Below are positions 10,204 through 20,520 of a stretch of 28,134 nucleotides of DNA, piece by piece; the first letter of the stretch is position 1; every line of letters starts with the position of its first letter. Location: NCBI GenBank assembly GCA_010909165.1, contig MU008227.1:114288-142421 (forward strand). The letters run 5' to 3'. Position numbers and translations under genes: made by a program. The DNA comes from Anthoceros angustus (lineage: Eukaryota; Streptophyta; Anthocerotopsida; Anthocerotales; Anthocerotaceae). Under the pieces are notes generated by a model. That model was not told the origin of the DNA, did no database searches, and saw only the letters and a list, made by a program, of their open reading frames with translations.

Positions 10204-11041
10204 ATGGCACCCAAGAAAGCGCTTGGAGGAGTGTGGCCCCGGAGGAGCGCAACATTGTGACCGACGCTACCCCGACTTTGGTCCATGGCTCGAGGAGGCG
10301 GAGGGATCGGTCGAGGAGTGGCACTGGACATCTTCCCGGTCCGGACCATGATAGGCCACCATGGTCCGGAATACGCCAAGATGCCGTGGCAAGGAAGGAG
10401 GTCCGCCCAGAACTTAGGGAGGACCAAAAAGATGGACGGTGGAAGTCCCGAGGCCTATCGCCCAAGGAGGAGGTAGGAGGTGTGGTGCCAAGGTAAAGGG
10501 GAAGGTGGAAGCGGCTAAGGCGGCCCTCCTACGCCCAGGGACACAGCGATCCTCGAACGGATGGCTGATGTCGGAGCTCCTGGACAAGAGGGTAAGGGCA
10601 GTGGCGAAAATAATCGTCCACTGGAACATGCTGACCAAGGTGGATCACCTTGGTGATAATCTGCTGGTCTTCCTCCACGACCTGCAGAAAGGCAAGCGCG
10701 CAGATTGGGGGAAGATAATTCACGGAAGGATCAGTCAGGAGGCGCGCAAACTGAGGTGTGAGAAGCCACCTCCCTCAGCGCTGACGCCGTTCTTGATCCA
10801 TGTATGGGGGCACGCGGACCTCCTGAAGAAGGGTGAGGAGGAACGAGCCCAAGAAAGGGTTACCGCCCCACTGAGGTGGAGGGAGAAGGCCGAAGGAGGT
10901 CCGGCCAAGCAAGAGGGTCCGGAGGAAGACGATCGAAGGCATTCCGGACTCCATACGCTTGGAACGGACTCCTCGCCACCTAGGGAAGTTTGGGAGGAGA
11001 TTCCTTCCTCCTTTTGGTGCCCTCCGAGCACAAGATGAGGA
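10204..11041 (+). pseudogene. LTR-encoded accessory ORF, N-terminal part (5' LTR copy)
   Basis: An ATG at 10204 begins MAPKK, and the matching ATG in the 3' LTR is at 19596. After a frame change the sequence reads LDIFPVRTMIGHHGPEYAKM (about 10325-10385). It then enters a 199-codon open frame (10439-11038) with RAVAKIIVHWNMLTKVDHLG and RADWGKIIHGRISQEARKL. The alternation of hydrophobic and charged residues and the W-G-x-I-I pattern look like real protein. They weakly recall the 'putative plant transposon protein' domain found in accessory ORFs of plant retroelements, but this is my impression and not a search result. The ORF lies in U3, upstream of the TATA box, so it would need its own promoter or readthrough. 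The downstream part turns Pro/Glu/Gly-rich. Confidence 0.45.
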
Positions 11042-11934
11042 AGCCGAGAAGGGCGATGGCCCAGACCGGACAGCACCAACAACCACGACGGCCGCCGAAC
11101 CCCGACGCCCGGAGCCAAGAGGCGGAAGACGGCCGCTTACCAACGCAAAGACCTCGAAGGTGTGACTTACCCCGCCCACCTGAGTGGCAAGAGGTCAAGA
11201 GGCGTAAGGAGGGCGAAAGGGATGCCCAAGGAGCGGAGGTCACGCAGCAGCCACCGAGCCGGGTCCTGCTCCAACAGGAGAGGGCAAAGAGCTTGCTCCT
11301 GACCCTCACCCTCCGAGCCCTGGAGAAAGAGGGCAAAAGGAGTTAGGGCCAAGAGGGTGAGGTCCCTGACCACCACACTGTGACCCGAGGGTCCCGACAG
11401 GTCCGAGAACCCACCCCGACTCCTCCCGATCATGGGAGGTCCTGACGGACTGTGAGATGCCCGCGCCCACCAAGGACTTTGTGGCATCTCCTCACGTGGC
11501 CGTGGAAGAAACACGGAGTCTGCTACCGCCATGGACGGAATGCTTGGGGCCTGTGGCAGCAGAGAAGGCCCTGGAAGTGGAGGCCACCCGAGGAGGATGG
11601 TGGAACCCAAGAGCAAGTGAAGGCGCCTGTGAGGCAAAGGAAAGGCGGAGTCCCTCGCCGGATCGAGGAAGGAAACGCGGCGGAGCGAGGCCCGGTTCAG
11701 CAGACGACCAAGGTTCTTCACCAACAAATCAAGCAAGCTCAGGAGGCCCAAGCTGGGCGGAGGACCTTGCAAACGTGAGGGGGAAGCGAGGAGGAAGAGA
11801 GGCGGAGAAGCGACTTGGCCGAGGCGGAGGCGGCCAGACCACACCAAGCGAGGTGAAAGGCGGGAGGCGGAAGCCGGGCAAAGAGCGACCGGGATCACTA
11901 CCGACGTGATCGAACCGTGGAGGGAGTCATGAGG

Positions 11935-12640
11935 CTAACCGAAGGCAGCGGCCATGGAGCAAGGCCTGAAGGGAGATGGAGGCCAAGACTCGGGAGATAG
12001 GAGATCTCCGAGTACACGCAGGAAGTAGAGGAGAGGCAGCAGATGGAGGACAAGAAGGACACCGGAGCTACAACCCAAGATGCGGAGAAAGCAGTGATTC
12101 TCAACGAGAGAATCCACGACTGAGCACGAAATAGAGTGCCTCCATGTCTCAAGACGGAGGAAAATCGCGACTATCCAAGGAGTTGGACGCGTGCGAAGGA
12201 ACCGGAAGCTGTGGCCTGATGGATATACCGATTGGAGAGGAGGTGGCGAGCACGTAATGAGGGGAGGAGAGCGCTAGAGGAGGAAAGAAGCCCCGTCCAG
12301 AGAAAGGGAGCCGGGCTCCATGGCTAATGGCGGCAAACGAAAAGGGAGGGAGGAGCGAGTGAGCAAAGGCCGCAGGAGGTGACCGAGGCCGCCTGTAGCG
12401 AGCCGCCCGGCCGCTGGCAAGCTGGCAGAGAGAGCCGGGCAACAACACTCCCACCGCCTAACACTTATGGCGAGGGAGTACGGTGCCCGCACACGTGGAA
12501 GAGGCACCAACAAGTCGATCTGACTTTGCCTATTACCACGCCGAGCTCAAGGCGTGAGGCACACCCCCGAGGACGGACTCGACGGCCCGGAAGGCGAGGG
12601 AAGAAGGCCACGGGACAGTGGCCAGGGACCTTGCTTGAGA
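11935..12640 (+). pseudogene. LTR-encoded accessory ORF, coiled-coil and C-terminal part (5' LTR)
   Basis: From about 11975 the sequence reads as a charged helical stretch (EISEYTQEVEERQQMEDK), then ILNERIHD at about 12097-12121, where a 2-bp deletion relative to the other LTR creates a stop. After several frame changes it resumes at about 12510 with QQVDLTLPITTPSS and a basic Arg/Gly-rich tail. Heptad-like spacing of Ile/Leu/Val suggests a coiled coil. It is probably the C-terminal half of the same protein as the MAPKK segment; the region between (11040-11935) is low-complexity Pro/Arg/Glu/Gly sequence, open in several frames. No function can be assigned. Confidence 0.4.
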
Positions 12641-12840
12641 TGAGGAGCGTGAGAGGAGCAACCGGGAGGAGCGGAACGAGGGAGCGGCGGATGCGAGGTA
12701 AGCACCCCGCACCTCACCATGGAAGGAGGGGCCAACGAGGAGTCGCCGGGCGATCGGGAACAGGAAGGACTTCGAGGGAGAGCCACGAGGAGTCCCGTGA
12801 GGGAGGAAACCCGGGGCGGAGTCCTGACTTTGTCCGAGAG

Positions 12841-12945
12841 GCCGACTCAAGTCCGACTGAATAAGCCGACCTCAAGTCCGGACTAAAGTCCGAAGTCCGA
12901 CTGAATCGGTCCGACCTAGACAAGGACTCGAGGTCCGGACTAGGC
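12841..12945 (+). repeat. GTCCGAC/GTCCGGAC short-repeat cluster (5' LTR)
   Basis: At least six copies of a 7-9 bp word, AAGTCCGAC or the palindromic GTCCGGAC, occur within about 100 bp at irregular spacing. The same cluster, with a different copy arrangement, lies in the 3' LTR. Position in distal U3, about 0.8-0.9 kb before the TATA box, would suit a protein-binding enhancer array. Replication slippage in a simple sequence is the alternative. Confidence 0.6.
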
Positions 12946-13721
12946 CTGAGACGTGAATCGGAGTTCGGAGTCGAGACAGACCTCGAGGACCGGCTCAAGA
13001 AGGGAGGAGCCCCTCGACTTACGCTTAGGGGAGATAGCGGGCCCCACCGGGCAAGGGACCTGTGGGAGGCTGGGGAGGATGACGTGTGGTACTGTCGATC
13101 ACCACGAGCCCAACCTCGGTGATTCCGGAGAGGAGGGGCCTCACGCATCATCCGATTGCGAACCGTGACGGGGATTGACCACCCATCCCGAGGCGGCCTG
13201 ACCTTCCCACACCGCCAAGGAAGGAGATAGGGGAGGAAATAGGATGGTAGGCGCCGATTAGGTATACCGAGCCATCACCGTAATAGGGGTGTAATAAAGA
13301 CGCCACCTTGGGCGAGATAAGAGGGCCGAGGCCGCCTAGTAAAGCATCTTTCTTGGTGTTGATGCCGCTCTGCTGCACCTTGGTCTTCTTGCTAACGTGA
13401 GTCCCGAGTCACCGAAAGGTGCACGATACCCGGGAGATTGATCAAGGTCCCGTGACGGACTTAACGCTGGTGGTGTGCGTGGGAAGGACGATCGAGGACC
13501 CTTGTCGCCGAGAGCGCGGTCCAACCGAACGGACCGAACGTGTGAGCCGGAGGAACTGGAGGGTGTGCAGAGCCCGGACGAGAGGCCCGAGCAACGAGAG
13601 GAGGTCCGACTCACGCTTTTTCTAAGATAAGAGAGAGAGCGGAGGAGAGAGGAAAGGATCGATGCGATGGAACGATACGGACGAACGGGTCTCAAACGCT
13701 TGGCCACACCGGCCTCAGACG

Positions 13722-13729
13722 TATAAATA
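13722..13729 (+). promoter_or_regulatory. TATA box of 5' LTR promoter
   Basis: TATAAATA stands about 140 bp before the LTR end and PBS. The same box with matching surroundings (GCTTGGCCACACCGGCCT upstream) is in the 3' LTR. Transcription would start near 13750-13760. That leaves about 4.2 kb of U3 and only about 110 bp of R plus U5. A second TATA-like word (TATAAGAGGG in the 3' LTR at about 22640) is a weaker alternative. Confidence 0.65.
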
Positions 13730-13874
13730 GTGTAGAAGATTGAGTGTGTGTGAAGTGGACCAAGAAAGGTGAGAATCACCCGCTGCAAACGGAGCCTATC
13801 ATTCCTTTGGGAACTTCTTCCTACAACGACACGGATTGTGCGCGCCGCCCATCAAGAAAAGTCGCGCCACATTT

Positions 13875-13890
13875 TGGCGCCGCTGTCGGG
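13875..13890 (+). other. Primer-binding site (tRNA-Asp type)
   Basis: TGGCGCCGCTGTCGGG starts 3 bp after the 5' LTR. Plant gypsy elements primed by tRNA-Asp carry TGGCGCCGTTGCCGGGG here. The match is close, with two substitutions in the middle and an intact TGGCGCCG that pairs with the tRNA 3' end. This fixes the LTR boundary and the element's orientation. Confidence 0.85.
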
Positions 13891-15412
13891 AATGAAATCG
13901 TCAGGCGTGGATGCGGAGGACGTGAAGTGGAAGCTAAGAGAGCCGGACGAGGATCGCCAGCGCCCGAGCACGTGAAAGACGACGCTCGGAGGCGAGACAC
14001 AAACCCAACGGTGGACGCCGATCGTGGAGGAAGAAGTAGCACCACGCCAACGGAAGTAAGGGACGCTCAAACTGCCCTACGATGGGCAACAACGTCACGA
14101 CAAGCATCATATTGGAGGGAAGAAGGAGAGGATGCGAGACCTTTGTGGAGGATTTTGTCCAAAGCCAACTTCAACGGAGAGGGAGTCGATGCACATCCAT
14201 TCCAAGGGGTTCTCCGGGAGGGGCCCGGTACCGGTATCGGAGCCACCCTGCCCCCCCCAACCTTGAAGCTTTGAAAATGCCTTCTAGAACGGTTTCGGGA
14301 TCGACCAGAGGGTATGTCAAAGTTGGAAGCGAGGGAAGAAGGAGAAGTTGGGATCAGACATCGAACGGTTCTATGCCCGAGATCACACCCACCCATACCA
14401 CTGCAAGCGGACGTGGTTCGCGCCGGCCTAGCCAAACCCATGGCTGCACGTGGCCCGAGAAGGACGTGGCAAGGCGGTCCGGAGAAACTAAGAATCGATA
14501 AACCAACGAAGGAGGCAAGGAGGAAGAAGAAGAAGAAGAAACGGGTGACTCGAGGAGGAAGAGTCTGAGGAGGAGGATGAGACCGAGGTGTCTTCGGAGG
14601 AGGAGGAAGAGGACTCAAGAAGAGACGAGGTCTCTGGAAGAAGAGTATCCCGCAAGAAGAAGAAGAAGAAGCCCAAAAGAAGCAGGGTGGTAAGAAGGAG
14701 GTGATACACCGGTCCGAGGCTCCGACCCGACTCCCTCAAAGGAAGCAGAGGAGGAGGAAAAGTGATAAGAGAGTGGAGGAGGACGATCAACCAAGTGTTA
14801 AGGACCGAGCGCGGAAAACACCACTACCGAACCATCTGGTGTGCCGCCAAGATGGGCATTCAAAGGCTAACGCCTCCGCCTCGTGAACCGTGAGTACGAA
14901 CGGGAGGAGGCCGAGGAATGGGAAGAGGCTACCGTGCAAGAAGCCTCCGCCGCGATATCCCAAAACCATGTATCCGCCAACCGGAGGTCCATCCAACACC
15001 CCACCGATGCAAAGACCGCATGGGAGCCCTTCTTCTCGGCCGTGGTCTTGGAACTGTGGAACCCCGCACTTACAACGCGCCCATACCCCAACGGCAGGTA
15101 ATGGGACTTGAACGTGGGGATTGCAAGTGGCACATGGCGCAAGACGCTATGTCCCAACCTCGCAAGGACGGCGCTACGCCACACCAGGGAGAAATCACCA
15201 CGCCTCCACCTCCTAAGCGCTACCTTTGAAGATGCACGGAGGGAAGAGGCCCGGGATGGAACGGAGTGCAAGGGCGAGGGGAGGAGAAGGGGATCGGAGG
15301 TACCGGAAGTGTCAAGGTCAGGAGCGAAGGAAGGAGGCGCTAAGAGGAAGAAAATGAAGACAAACACGACAGAGGACGGACACCGCAAAGGAGGATCCAC
15401 TAAGGAGGATTA
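13891..15412 (+). pseudogene. Gag-like region, degenerate
   Basis: This interval between PBS and protease should encode Gag. Several frames alternate. A block at 14314-14568 ends in a poly-lysine tract (ARRKKKKKKRV). A second frame from 14552 is strongly acidic (EEEESEEEDETEVSSEEEEE), followed by another basic run (SRKKKKKPKRS). Near 14839-14870 the frame reads LVCRQDGHSKAN, which resembles half of a CCHC zinc knuckle (the Q-D-G-H part), with other cysteines lost. A Pro-rich and then a Lys-rich segment follow to about 15412. No capsid domain is recognisable by eye. The assignment depends mainly on position and the knuckle remnant. Confidence 0.55.
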
Positions 15413-15689
15413 ACGAAGCTCACCAAGGAAGCCTCCGCGTTGGGAGAAGGACTCCACCCGCAACACGGGCCCCACCGGACGAGTCCGAGGAAGTGAGATG
15501 TTGTGAAGAGATGCGCAGCATCCGAGTGGTACCACACGGGGAGACCCGAGGAGAGGAGAGGACGCGAGCAGGGAGCCACCCCGCCTTTAATGTGGCGACC
15601 GATGATGAATCAACAACATTTGTCCGAGGGAAAGACAACCCAATATCAAGAGGTCCGAGGAGGGAAACAACCACGCAAACCCGTGAAGG

Positions 15690-15860
15690 ACAAGAATGTG
15701 AAGTGAGGGTGGTGTCCCGACGGCCAGTGGGCGAGACGGGTGTATCAAGATGTACTGCTGGACACGGGTCCGGAGTCAACCTCATCACCGAAGCCACGCA
15801 AGACGTTGGGCTTCACATCCTTCCATCCACCAACGAAGACTCGAATGGCGGATATGTCAA
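15690..15860 (+). pseudogene. Retroviral-type aspartic protease remnant
   Basis: The protease cleaves the polyprotein. A frame reading YQDVLLDTG has the catalytic Asp-Thr-Gly at 15761-15769. Within a few bases the frame changes and continues SGVNLITEATQDVGLHILPS, matching the 'DTGSGVNLI' flap-side pattern of gypsy proteases. The one frame change sits immediately after the DTG triad. The C-terminal part is not clear. Position upstream of RT fits the gypsy order. Confidence 0.68.
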
Positions 15861-16559
15861 GAAGAGCCCGGGAGTTAACCGAGTCTTGCCACCATAGCGG
15901 AGCCCCCTACAACCGATTTTGTTGTGATCCGCCGACCATTAGGGTATGAGGTTGCTGGGCGCCATGGCTGGGTTGGCCTGCATAAAGCTACACTTTGGAA
16001 GGAAGGAGATTCACTTGCCGGATTGGGACCAAGGTCGAAGGAAGGGTTGCTATCACCGGAGCAAGGACACCTATTGTGGGAAACCGTGAGCACCACGGAG
16101 GGTATACCTCAGATAAGAGGATGAACAAGATAGACCGAGGAGGCACTTTCGCCAAGATCCGGTCCGAGGAGGAGATGGACTACCAGGGATGCCTTTGGCG
16201 AAGGAGGTTGATTGTTTGAGTAAACGCACAACGGGCGGAAGGAAGAAGAGGGTCCAAAGACAAGGGGAGAAGAGTGGGGGACATCAAGGAGTAACACGAT
16301 TCACCTCCGACGAGCTCTTCGAGAATGGGGATGCGAGAGGACGATCCCGTGAGGAGGACGAGGGGTTTGGACGCGAAAAGACGAGAACGGGAGACGGTGA
16401 ACCCGACGACGTGGAAGAAGTGGAGGTCCGCCAGCAAATTCAAGTTTAAGAAAGGCATGCCTCCGGACCAAGGAAGGACTAAAGCTGGGGAGTTTTATGA
16501 GGTGTTCGCTCAAGGTCACGGACATGAAGGGCATTCAAGAAGTGGGAGAGCATAAGATC
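15861..16559 (+). other. Protease-RT linker region, degenerate
   Basis: The interval is probably polyprotein sequence between protease and RT but has no recognisable domain. It is charged; one 86-codon frame at 16189-16449 is rich in Arg, Lys, Glu and Gly, and near 16300-16440 it reads as an acidic/basic linker. No stop-free frame crosses it. Confidence 0.4.
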
Positions 16560-17290
16560 GATTTGAAGCCGGAGCGGTGCCATCAATCCGACAATACAAG
16601 CTCAACCCCAAGTATTCGATCAAGGTGAAGGAGGTCCTTGATAAGTACCGGAGGCGACATCATTTTCCCCATCACAGCCGAGTGGGTCGCCTGATTGTGG
16701 TGGTTCCCAAGAAACCAGACAAATTGCATGCCAAGATTGAGGAAGCTCAAGAACGGAGAAGGACCACTTCCGATGCCATTCAGACGACATTTTGGACAAG
16801 GTGGACGGACTACTTACTCCTTCCTCGGATGGCTACTCCGGATACAACCAATTGCACCTAAGGGAGTTTGACCGGGACAAGACGACCTTCACTACGGAGT
16901 GGGGTACGCTTGCCTACAAGAGAAGTGCCTTTGGGATGACCGAGCGCTGTGGTCGCTCATGATGGTGACCAACGCCTTCCGTGACTTCGAGGGACTTCAT
17001 GGAGATATTCCGGATGATTTTGTGTGCATGGGGAGCAGGACAAACACCTTGGACATCTAAGAAGGTGCTTGAGCCGGAGACTCAATTGAGCCTACACCCG
17101 AGAAATGCTACTTTGGAATGACGGAGGGAATCTTCGACATCGCTGAATCGAGGTGGACCAGACAAGGTCCGGTCATCCGCCTCTCCACCGACGAACCTAA
17201 AGGAGCCGAGAGGTTTCGAATGGTGGGATACTACCGGTTTATTAAGGACTTTAAGAGGGCTAAGTTGATGTAATCCGCTGAAGGAGGAGG
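16560..17290 (+). pseudogene. Ty3/gypsy reverse transcriptase, catalytic box deleted
   Basis: Blocks in order are KLNPKYSIKVKEVLDKY (about 16600-16650), IVVVPKKPDK (about 16692-16722), DGYSGYNQLHL (16826-16860), TTFTTEWGTLAYKRSAFGMT (about 16882-16940), DDFVC (17013-17027), LSLHPRKCYFGMTE (17085-17125) and MVGYYRFIKDFKRAK (about 17221-17265). These are the fingers, palm and thumb blocks of gypsy RTs. The YLDD metal-binding box should follow DDFVC, but the sequence jumps directly to EQDKHL (17033). The NAPATFQ block after FGMT is also scrambled. The enzyme would be inactive even without the frameshifts. Confidence 0.85.
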
Positions 17291-17760
17291 TTTGGACCGT
17301 CTCGTGAGCGAGAGGAGGCCTTCGGATTTATGTAACACCTTGGTAAGCGCACCGTCTAAGAGGACCGGATCGAGCAAGAAATTTCATGTGTAGATGTCCG
17401 CTATCGGAGTAGCCGTAAGGACGATAAGCAAGGGATTATCCCGATACTACTACCGGACGATACCACCCACGCTGAACGAAAATACACAACTACAGAGCCA
17501 AGCACCGGGTATGGGTCAAGAAATTCGACACTACCGCTACCCAAAGTGAGTTTGTGTTCTATGTAGACCACTTTGCTCAAGCATCCGGTGAATAAGGACC
17601 CGTCCGGACGGATAGCAAGGTGGATATTGTTGCCGCAGGAGTTCACGTCAAGTGGAAACAAGACAAGGGAGGCAGACCAAATGCATTTCCACGATTGAAA
17701 ACAGAAAGTGAGAGATCGTGAAGATGCTCCTGATGAGACATTGGTTGCCGCAGAAAAGTA
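17291..17760 (+). pseudogene. RNase H and connection region, degenerate
   Basis: The conserved ERKYTTTE motif of gypsy RNase H is at 17474-17497, preceded by a frame reading IGVAVRTISKGLSRYYY where the first catalytic Asp would lie. FEFV-like and FYVDH residues at about 17548-17575 and a segment PSGRIARWILLPQEF at about 17603-17645 match the end of the RNase H and the tether before the integrase. Frame changes occur between all blocks. No second, archaeal-type RNase H was seen. Confidence 0.72.
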
Positions 17761-17979
17761 CAACCGAGGAGCCCACCGACCAACCCCAAGCTACGAGAAC
17801 CGGGCACTTAGTGTAAGTGAGAAGGGAGGGTCTCACCGTCCGACCACGAAGAAATAGAGTACTGGGAATGGAGCTTCCCAAAATCACTCGTGATGAGGGA
17901 GGCATTCGTGCACTATGCTCGACCCTTCGTAATGTACAACGGTGTGTGTTCAAATTAGGGCCGACGGAGTAGAACGAAG

Positions 17980-18963
17980 GTACTTACAACCCAGAGATGT
18001 GAGCGGCGCTGTGGGAATGCACGAAGGATTGGGGAGGACACTACGCAAAGACAGTCACCACCAAAAGATTTTGAAGCGGATACGTGGCCAACAATGTATG
18101 GGGACACCCACCGCGGAAGAAGTGTGATGCTTGTCGGATCGGAAGCCAACCCCGACGACACAAAGGCCGCTAGTACCGATATTGGCACCGCACCTTTTGA
18201 GAAGTGGGTATTGACTTTGTTGGACCCATACACACGACAAGACACACAAAAGGAGATACATGGGTGGCAACGGACCATCGCACTGTGGGTAGAGGCGAAG
18301 AACGGACTGCAAACACCGCGCAAATTCCTTTATGAGAACATCATACGCGGATGGGTGTCCGCCGTACCTGGTAAGCGATAGGGGAACCCATTTCCTCAAT
18401 GATGGTGGCCGCCATGACGGAGTATTTCGCATCAATCATCGCAAGACACTACAATCCTAAGGCCAATGGGTTGACAGAGAAGACAAATGGGCTCATCTCG
18501 CAGGATCTCAATAAACTCAGAACTACGCCATGATCGATACCAAGTCGCCATCCGACTGGGCCCGGACGCAGAGAAGGTAACCACACAACGAACTCTATTT
18601 GACCTATGGGCATTCCCGTAATGCCGTGGAGTTTGAAGTGCCCACTTCATGATGGAGAGCCGAACAAGAGGAGAGCCAATCGAGCGACTTTGGGGTTTGT
18701 CCAACACACGAGGGTCGGAAGAAGACAACAAGATGCAACTTGCAGTAATCAACCAATAAGATTTGGCACGCCGAATCGTGAGTATGTGAAGGGGGACCGG
18801 CCTCCTTTATGATAGTCGCATATGCATTTTCCGTGCAAACTTCACCGAGATGGATGGGTCCTTACCAAGTGGTGCAAGTATATGACAACGGGTCCGCTCA
18901 ACCCCGCTAGATGGAGAGTCGCTCACCCGGTGAACGGGTGGCGGTGAAGAAGTATTATGTTTA
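17980..18963 (+). pseudogene. Integrase (HHCC finger, DDE core, C-terminal domain), frameshifted
   Basis: The zinc finger shows HEGLG/GGHYAK at about 18019-18050 and Cys-x-x-Cys at 18123-18134 (CDAC). The core has GIDFVGPIH with the first catalytic Asp at 18213-18215, SDRGTHFLND with the second at 18377-18379, and HYNPKANGLTEKTNG with the Glu at 18477-18479. The Asp-Glu distance is about 33 codons, near the expected D-35-E. YGHSRNAVEFEVPTS (about 18605-18650), RWMGPYQVV (about 18850-18880) and YDNGSAQ follow. The end is VNGWR, a one-base slip, then VKKYYV and a stop at 18961-18963. No chromodomain follows. All three catalytic codons survive although the frame is repeatedly lost. Confidence 0.88.
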
Positions 18964-18982
18964 GTGTTGGCGAGACGCCAAT

Positions 18983-18995
18983 GATGAGAAGGGAG
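18983..18995 (+). other. Polypurine tract
   Basis: GATGAGAAGGGAG is an almost pure purine run 2 bp upstream of the 3' LTR and 20 bp after the integrase stop. In this family the tract primes plus-strand synthesis. It supports the LTR start at 18998. Confidence 0.7.
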
Positions 18996-19595
18996 TATGT
19001 GGGCTCACTTCCCTGGGAGTTAAGAACAAGTAGGGTTTTGCTTTTTTGTAGGATTGAAGGAAAAATAAGGCGAAAAGGAGGAATAAAATGGCGTGACGAC
19101 TCGGAGCAACGGACCACTCGGAAGCAACAACGACCCACTATGGACACTACTGGACCGGCAAACCGAGAAGTCCGAACCCAGTCCTGTAAGTCACCCAAGT
19201 CAGGATAAGTACGGGAAAGTAACTAGAGCGAGGATGAGAGGCGGCGCCACGTGGACGGCCCCGAGTGGAGGTCGGCATGCAGAGGCCAGACCTGCCTCGC
19301 CAGGGCCGCAGGCAGTATTCACGCCCGCGGGCAAGGCGTAGGCGCAAGCGGAGTAAGCAGCGAGGGTGGGCCATGCACTCGCGCTATGACAATAAGAGGC
19401 GCCTTCCGCCATTTACTCTCAAGAAAGAGCGGGAGTCATTCTCCCAAACCTCCCTCGCCTCGCGCCCGCACATCCGCTTGAGTCTCTTTGCGCCAGGGCC
19501 CACGCCGCGATTTCACGGGCTGAGCAACGCAACGGAGGAGGAGGAGCGCAACGCGACGCCAAATTCCGTGAGCAAGAACAAGAGGAGGAGAAGCA

Positions 19596-20520
19596 ATGGC
19601 ACCCAAAAAGCCGAAGTGGTGCTGGGGCCATGGAGGAGCGAACATTGTGACCCGCGCCATCCGACTTGGCCATGGCCGAGGAAGCAGGGAATTGGTGAGT
19701 GGCACTGGACATCTTCCAAATGGTCTCGACCTTGATACGCCACCATGGTCCGGAGTTTGCCCGAAGATGTCAAGGGATCAACAAGGAGGTCCGATCCAAG
19801 AACCTGGAGGACCCGATGGACCTTGAGGTCCCGAGGCCTACAACCGCCCAAGGAGGAAGAAGGGGGTGTGCCGAGCCCCTCAAGGTAAGGGGAAGGTGGA
19901 AGCGCAGGCGCCCCACGCCGTGACAACGACAACCAACGGATGGTTGATATCCGATCCCGGACAAGAGTAAGGGCGGATCATTGTCCATTGAACTGCCACC
20001 AAGGTGGATCACCTTGGTGATAACCTGGTCTTCCACCCACCGGGAAAGAGCGACTGGGGAAGGATTATTCACCGGATCACCGTGAGGCGCAGAAGCTAAG
20101 GAGCGAGAAGCCACCTCCCCTCACGATGCTCGACATTACGAGCTCTCAAGAAGGGGGAGAGGAACGAGCCTCAAGAAGGGGGCCGCCCCGAGGAGGAGAA
20201 GGTGGGGTCGCCTTCAAGACCAAGGTCCGGAGGAGGACGATCGGGAGGATTCCTGACTCCATACGCTGAGCGAACCCCTCACCACCTGTGGAAGTTTGGG
20301 AGGAGATTCCCTTCCTCCTTTGGTGCCCTCCGAGTACCAAGACAGGAGGGAGTCATGCCGAAGGGCGCTGGCCCAAGACCCAGCACCAACAACCACGACC
20401 CCGACAAACTCGGGAGCCAAGAGGCGGACGCCGCTTACCAACGCAAAGACAAGGTGCCAGACCTTACCCCCGCCCACGAGTGGCAAGAGGTCAAGAGGCT
20501 GTAAGGAGGGCGTAAAGGGA
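19596..20520 (+). pseudogene. LTR-encoded accessory ORF, N-terminal part (3' LTR copy)
   Basis: The 3' LTR repeats the accessory ORF start with MAPKKPKWCWGHGG and continues, after a frame change, with LIRHHGPEFARRCQGINKEV. This corresponds residue for residue to the 5' LTR segment GHHGPEYAKM, with a synonymous GAA/GAG change and a conservative Tyr/Phe change. The following domain (about 19935-20100) is shorter than in the 5' LTR because of several small deletions, and no long frame survives. Conservation of MAPKK and HHGPE in both LTRs is the main support for a coding past. Alternatively, it reflects only recent common origin of the LTRs. Confidence 0.4.

Larger units (their letters stand above)
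9496..13871 (+). repeat. 5' LTR, about 4.4 kb
   Basis: It starts TGTGGGCT and ends CGCGCCACA, giving the usual TG...CA termini, and lies 3 bp upstream of the PBS. It can be aligned over its whole length with 18998-23208. Shared landmarks in the same order include AAGGAGGAATAA near the start, ATGGCACCCAA (10204 and 19596), a GTCCGGAC-rich cluster, GGTGTAATAAAGACGCC and the TATA box near the end. Differences are largely short indels. The length is several times that of most plant gypsy LTRs and comparable to the largest known. A long protein-like region occupies the middle. Confidence 0.85.

Noticed and set aside
9518-10465. Longest open frame in the window, 315 codons on the minus strand within the 5' LTR
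   Set aside because: It lies antisense to the MAPKK sequence in very GC-rich DNA where long frames arise easily. Its composition is Ser/Arg/Leu-rich without motifs, and the equivalent antisense frame in the 3' LTR is broken and matches only in part.
11167-11898. 243-codon minus-strand frame in the 5' LTR
   Set aside because: It is a Leu/Pro/Ser-rich shadow of the low-complexity sense strand, and no such continuous frame exists in the 3' LTR copy.
13293-13298. AATAAA in the 5' LTR as the retroelement polyadenylation signal
   Set aside because: It lies more than 400 bp upstream of the TATA box and so outside the expected R region. It may be relevant only to an accessory transcript.
14519-14700. 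GAA/GAG tract as a simple microsatellite only
   Set aside because: It is kept under the gag region because it lies in the expected coding interval and encodes ordered charge blocks, although a microsatellite origin is not excluded.
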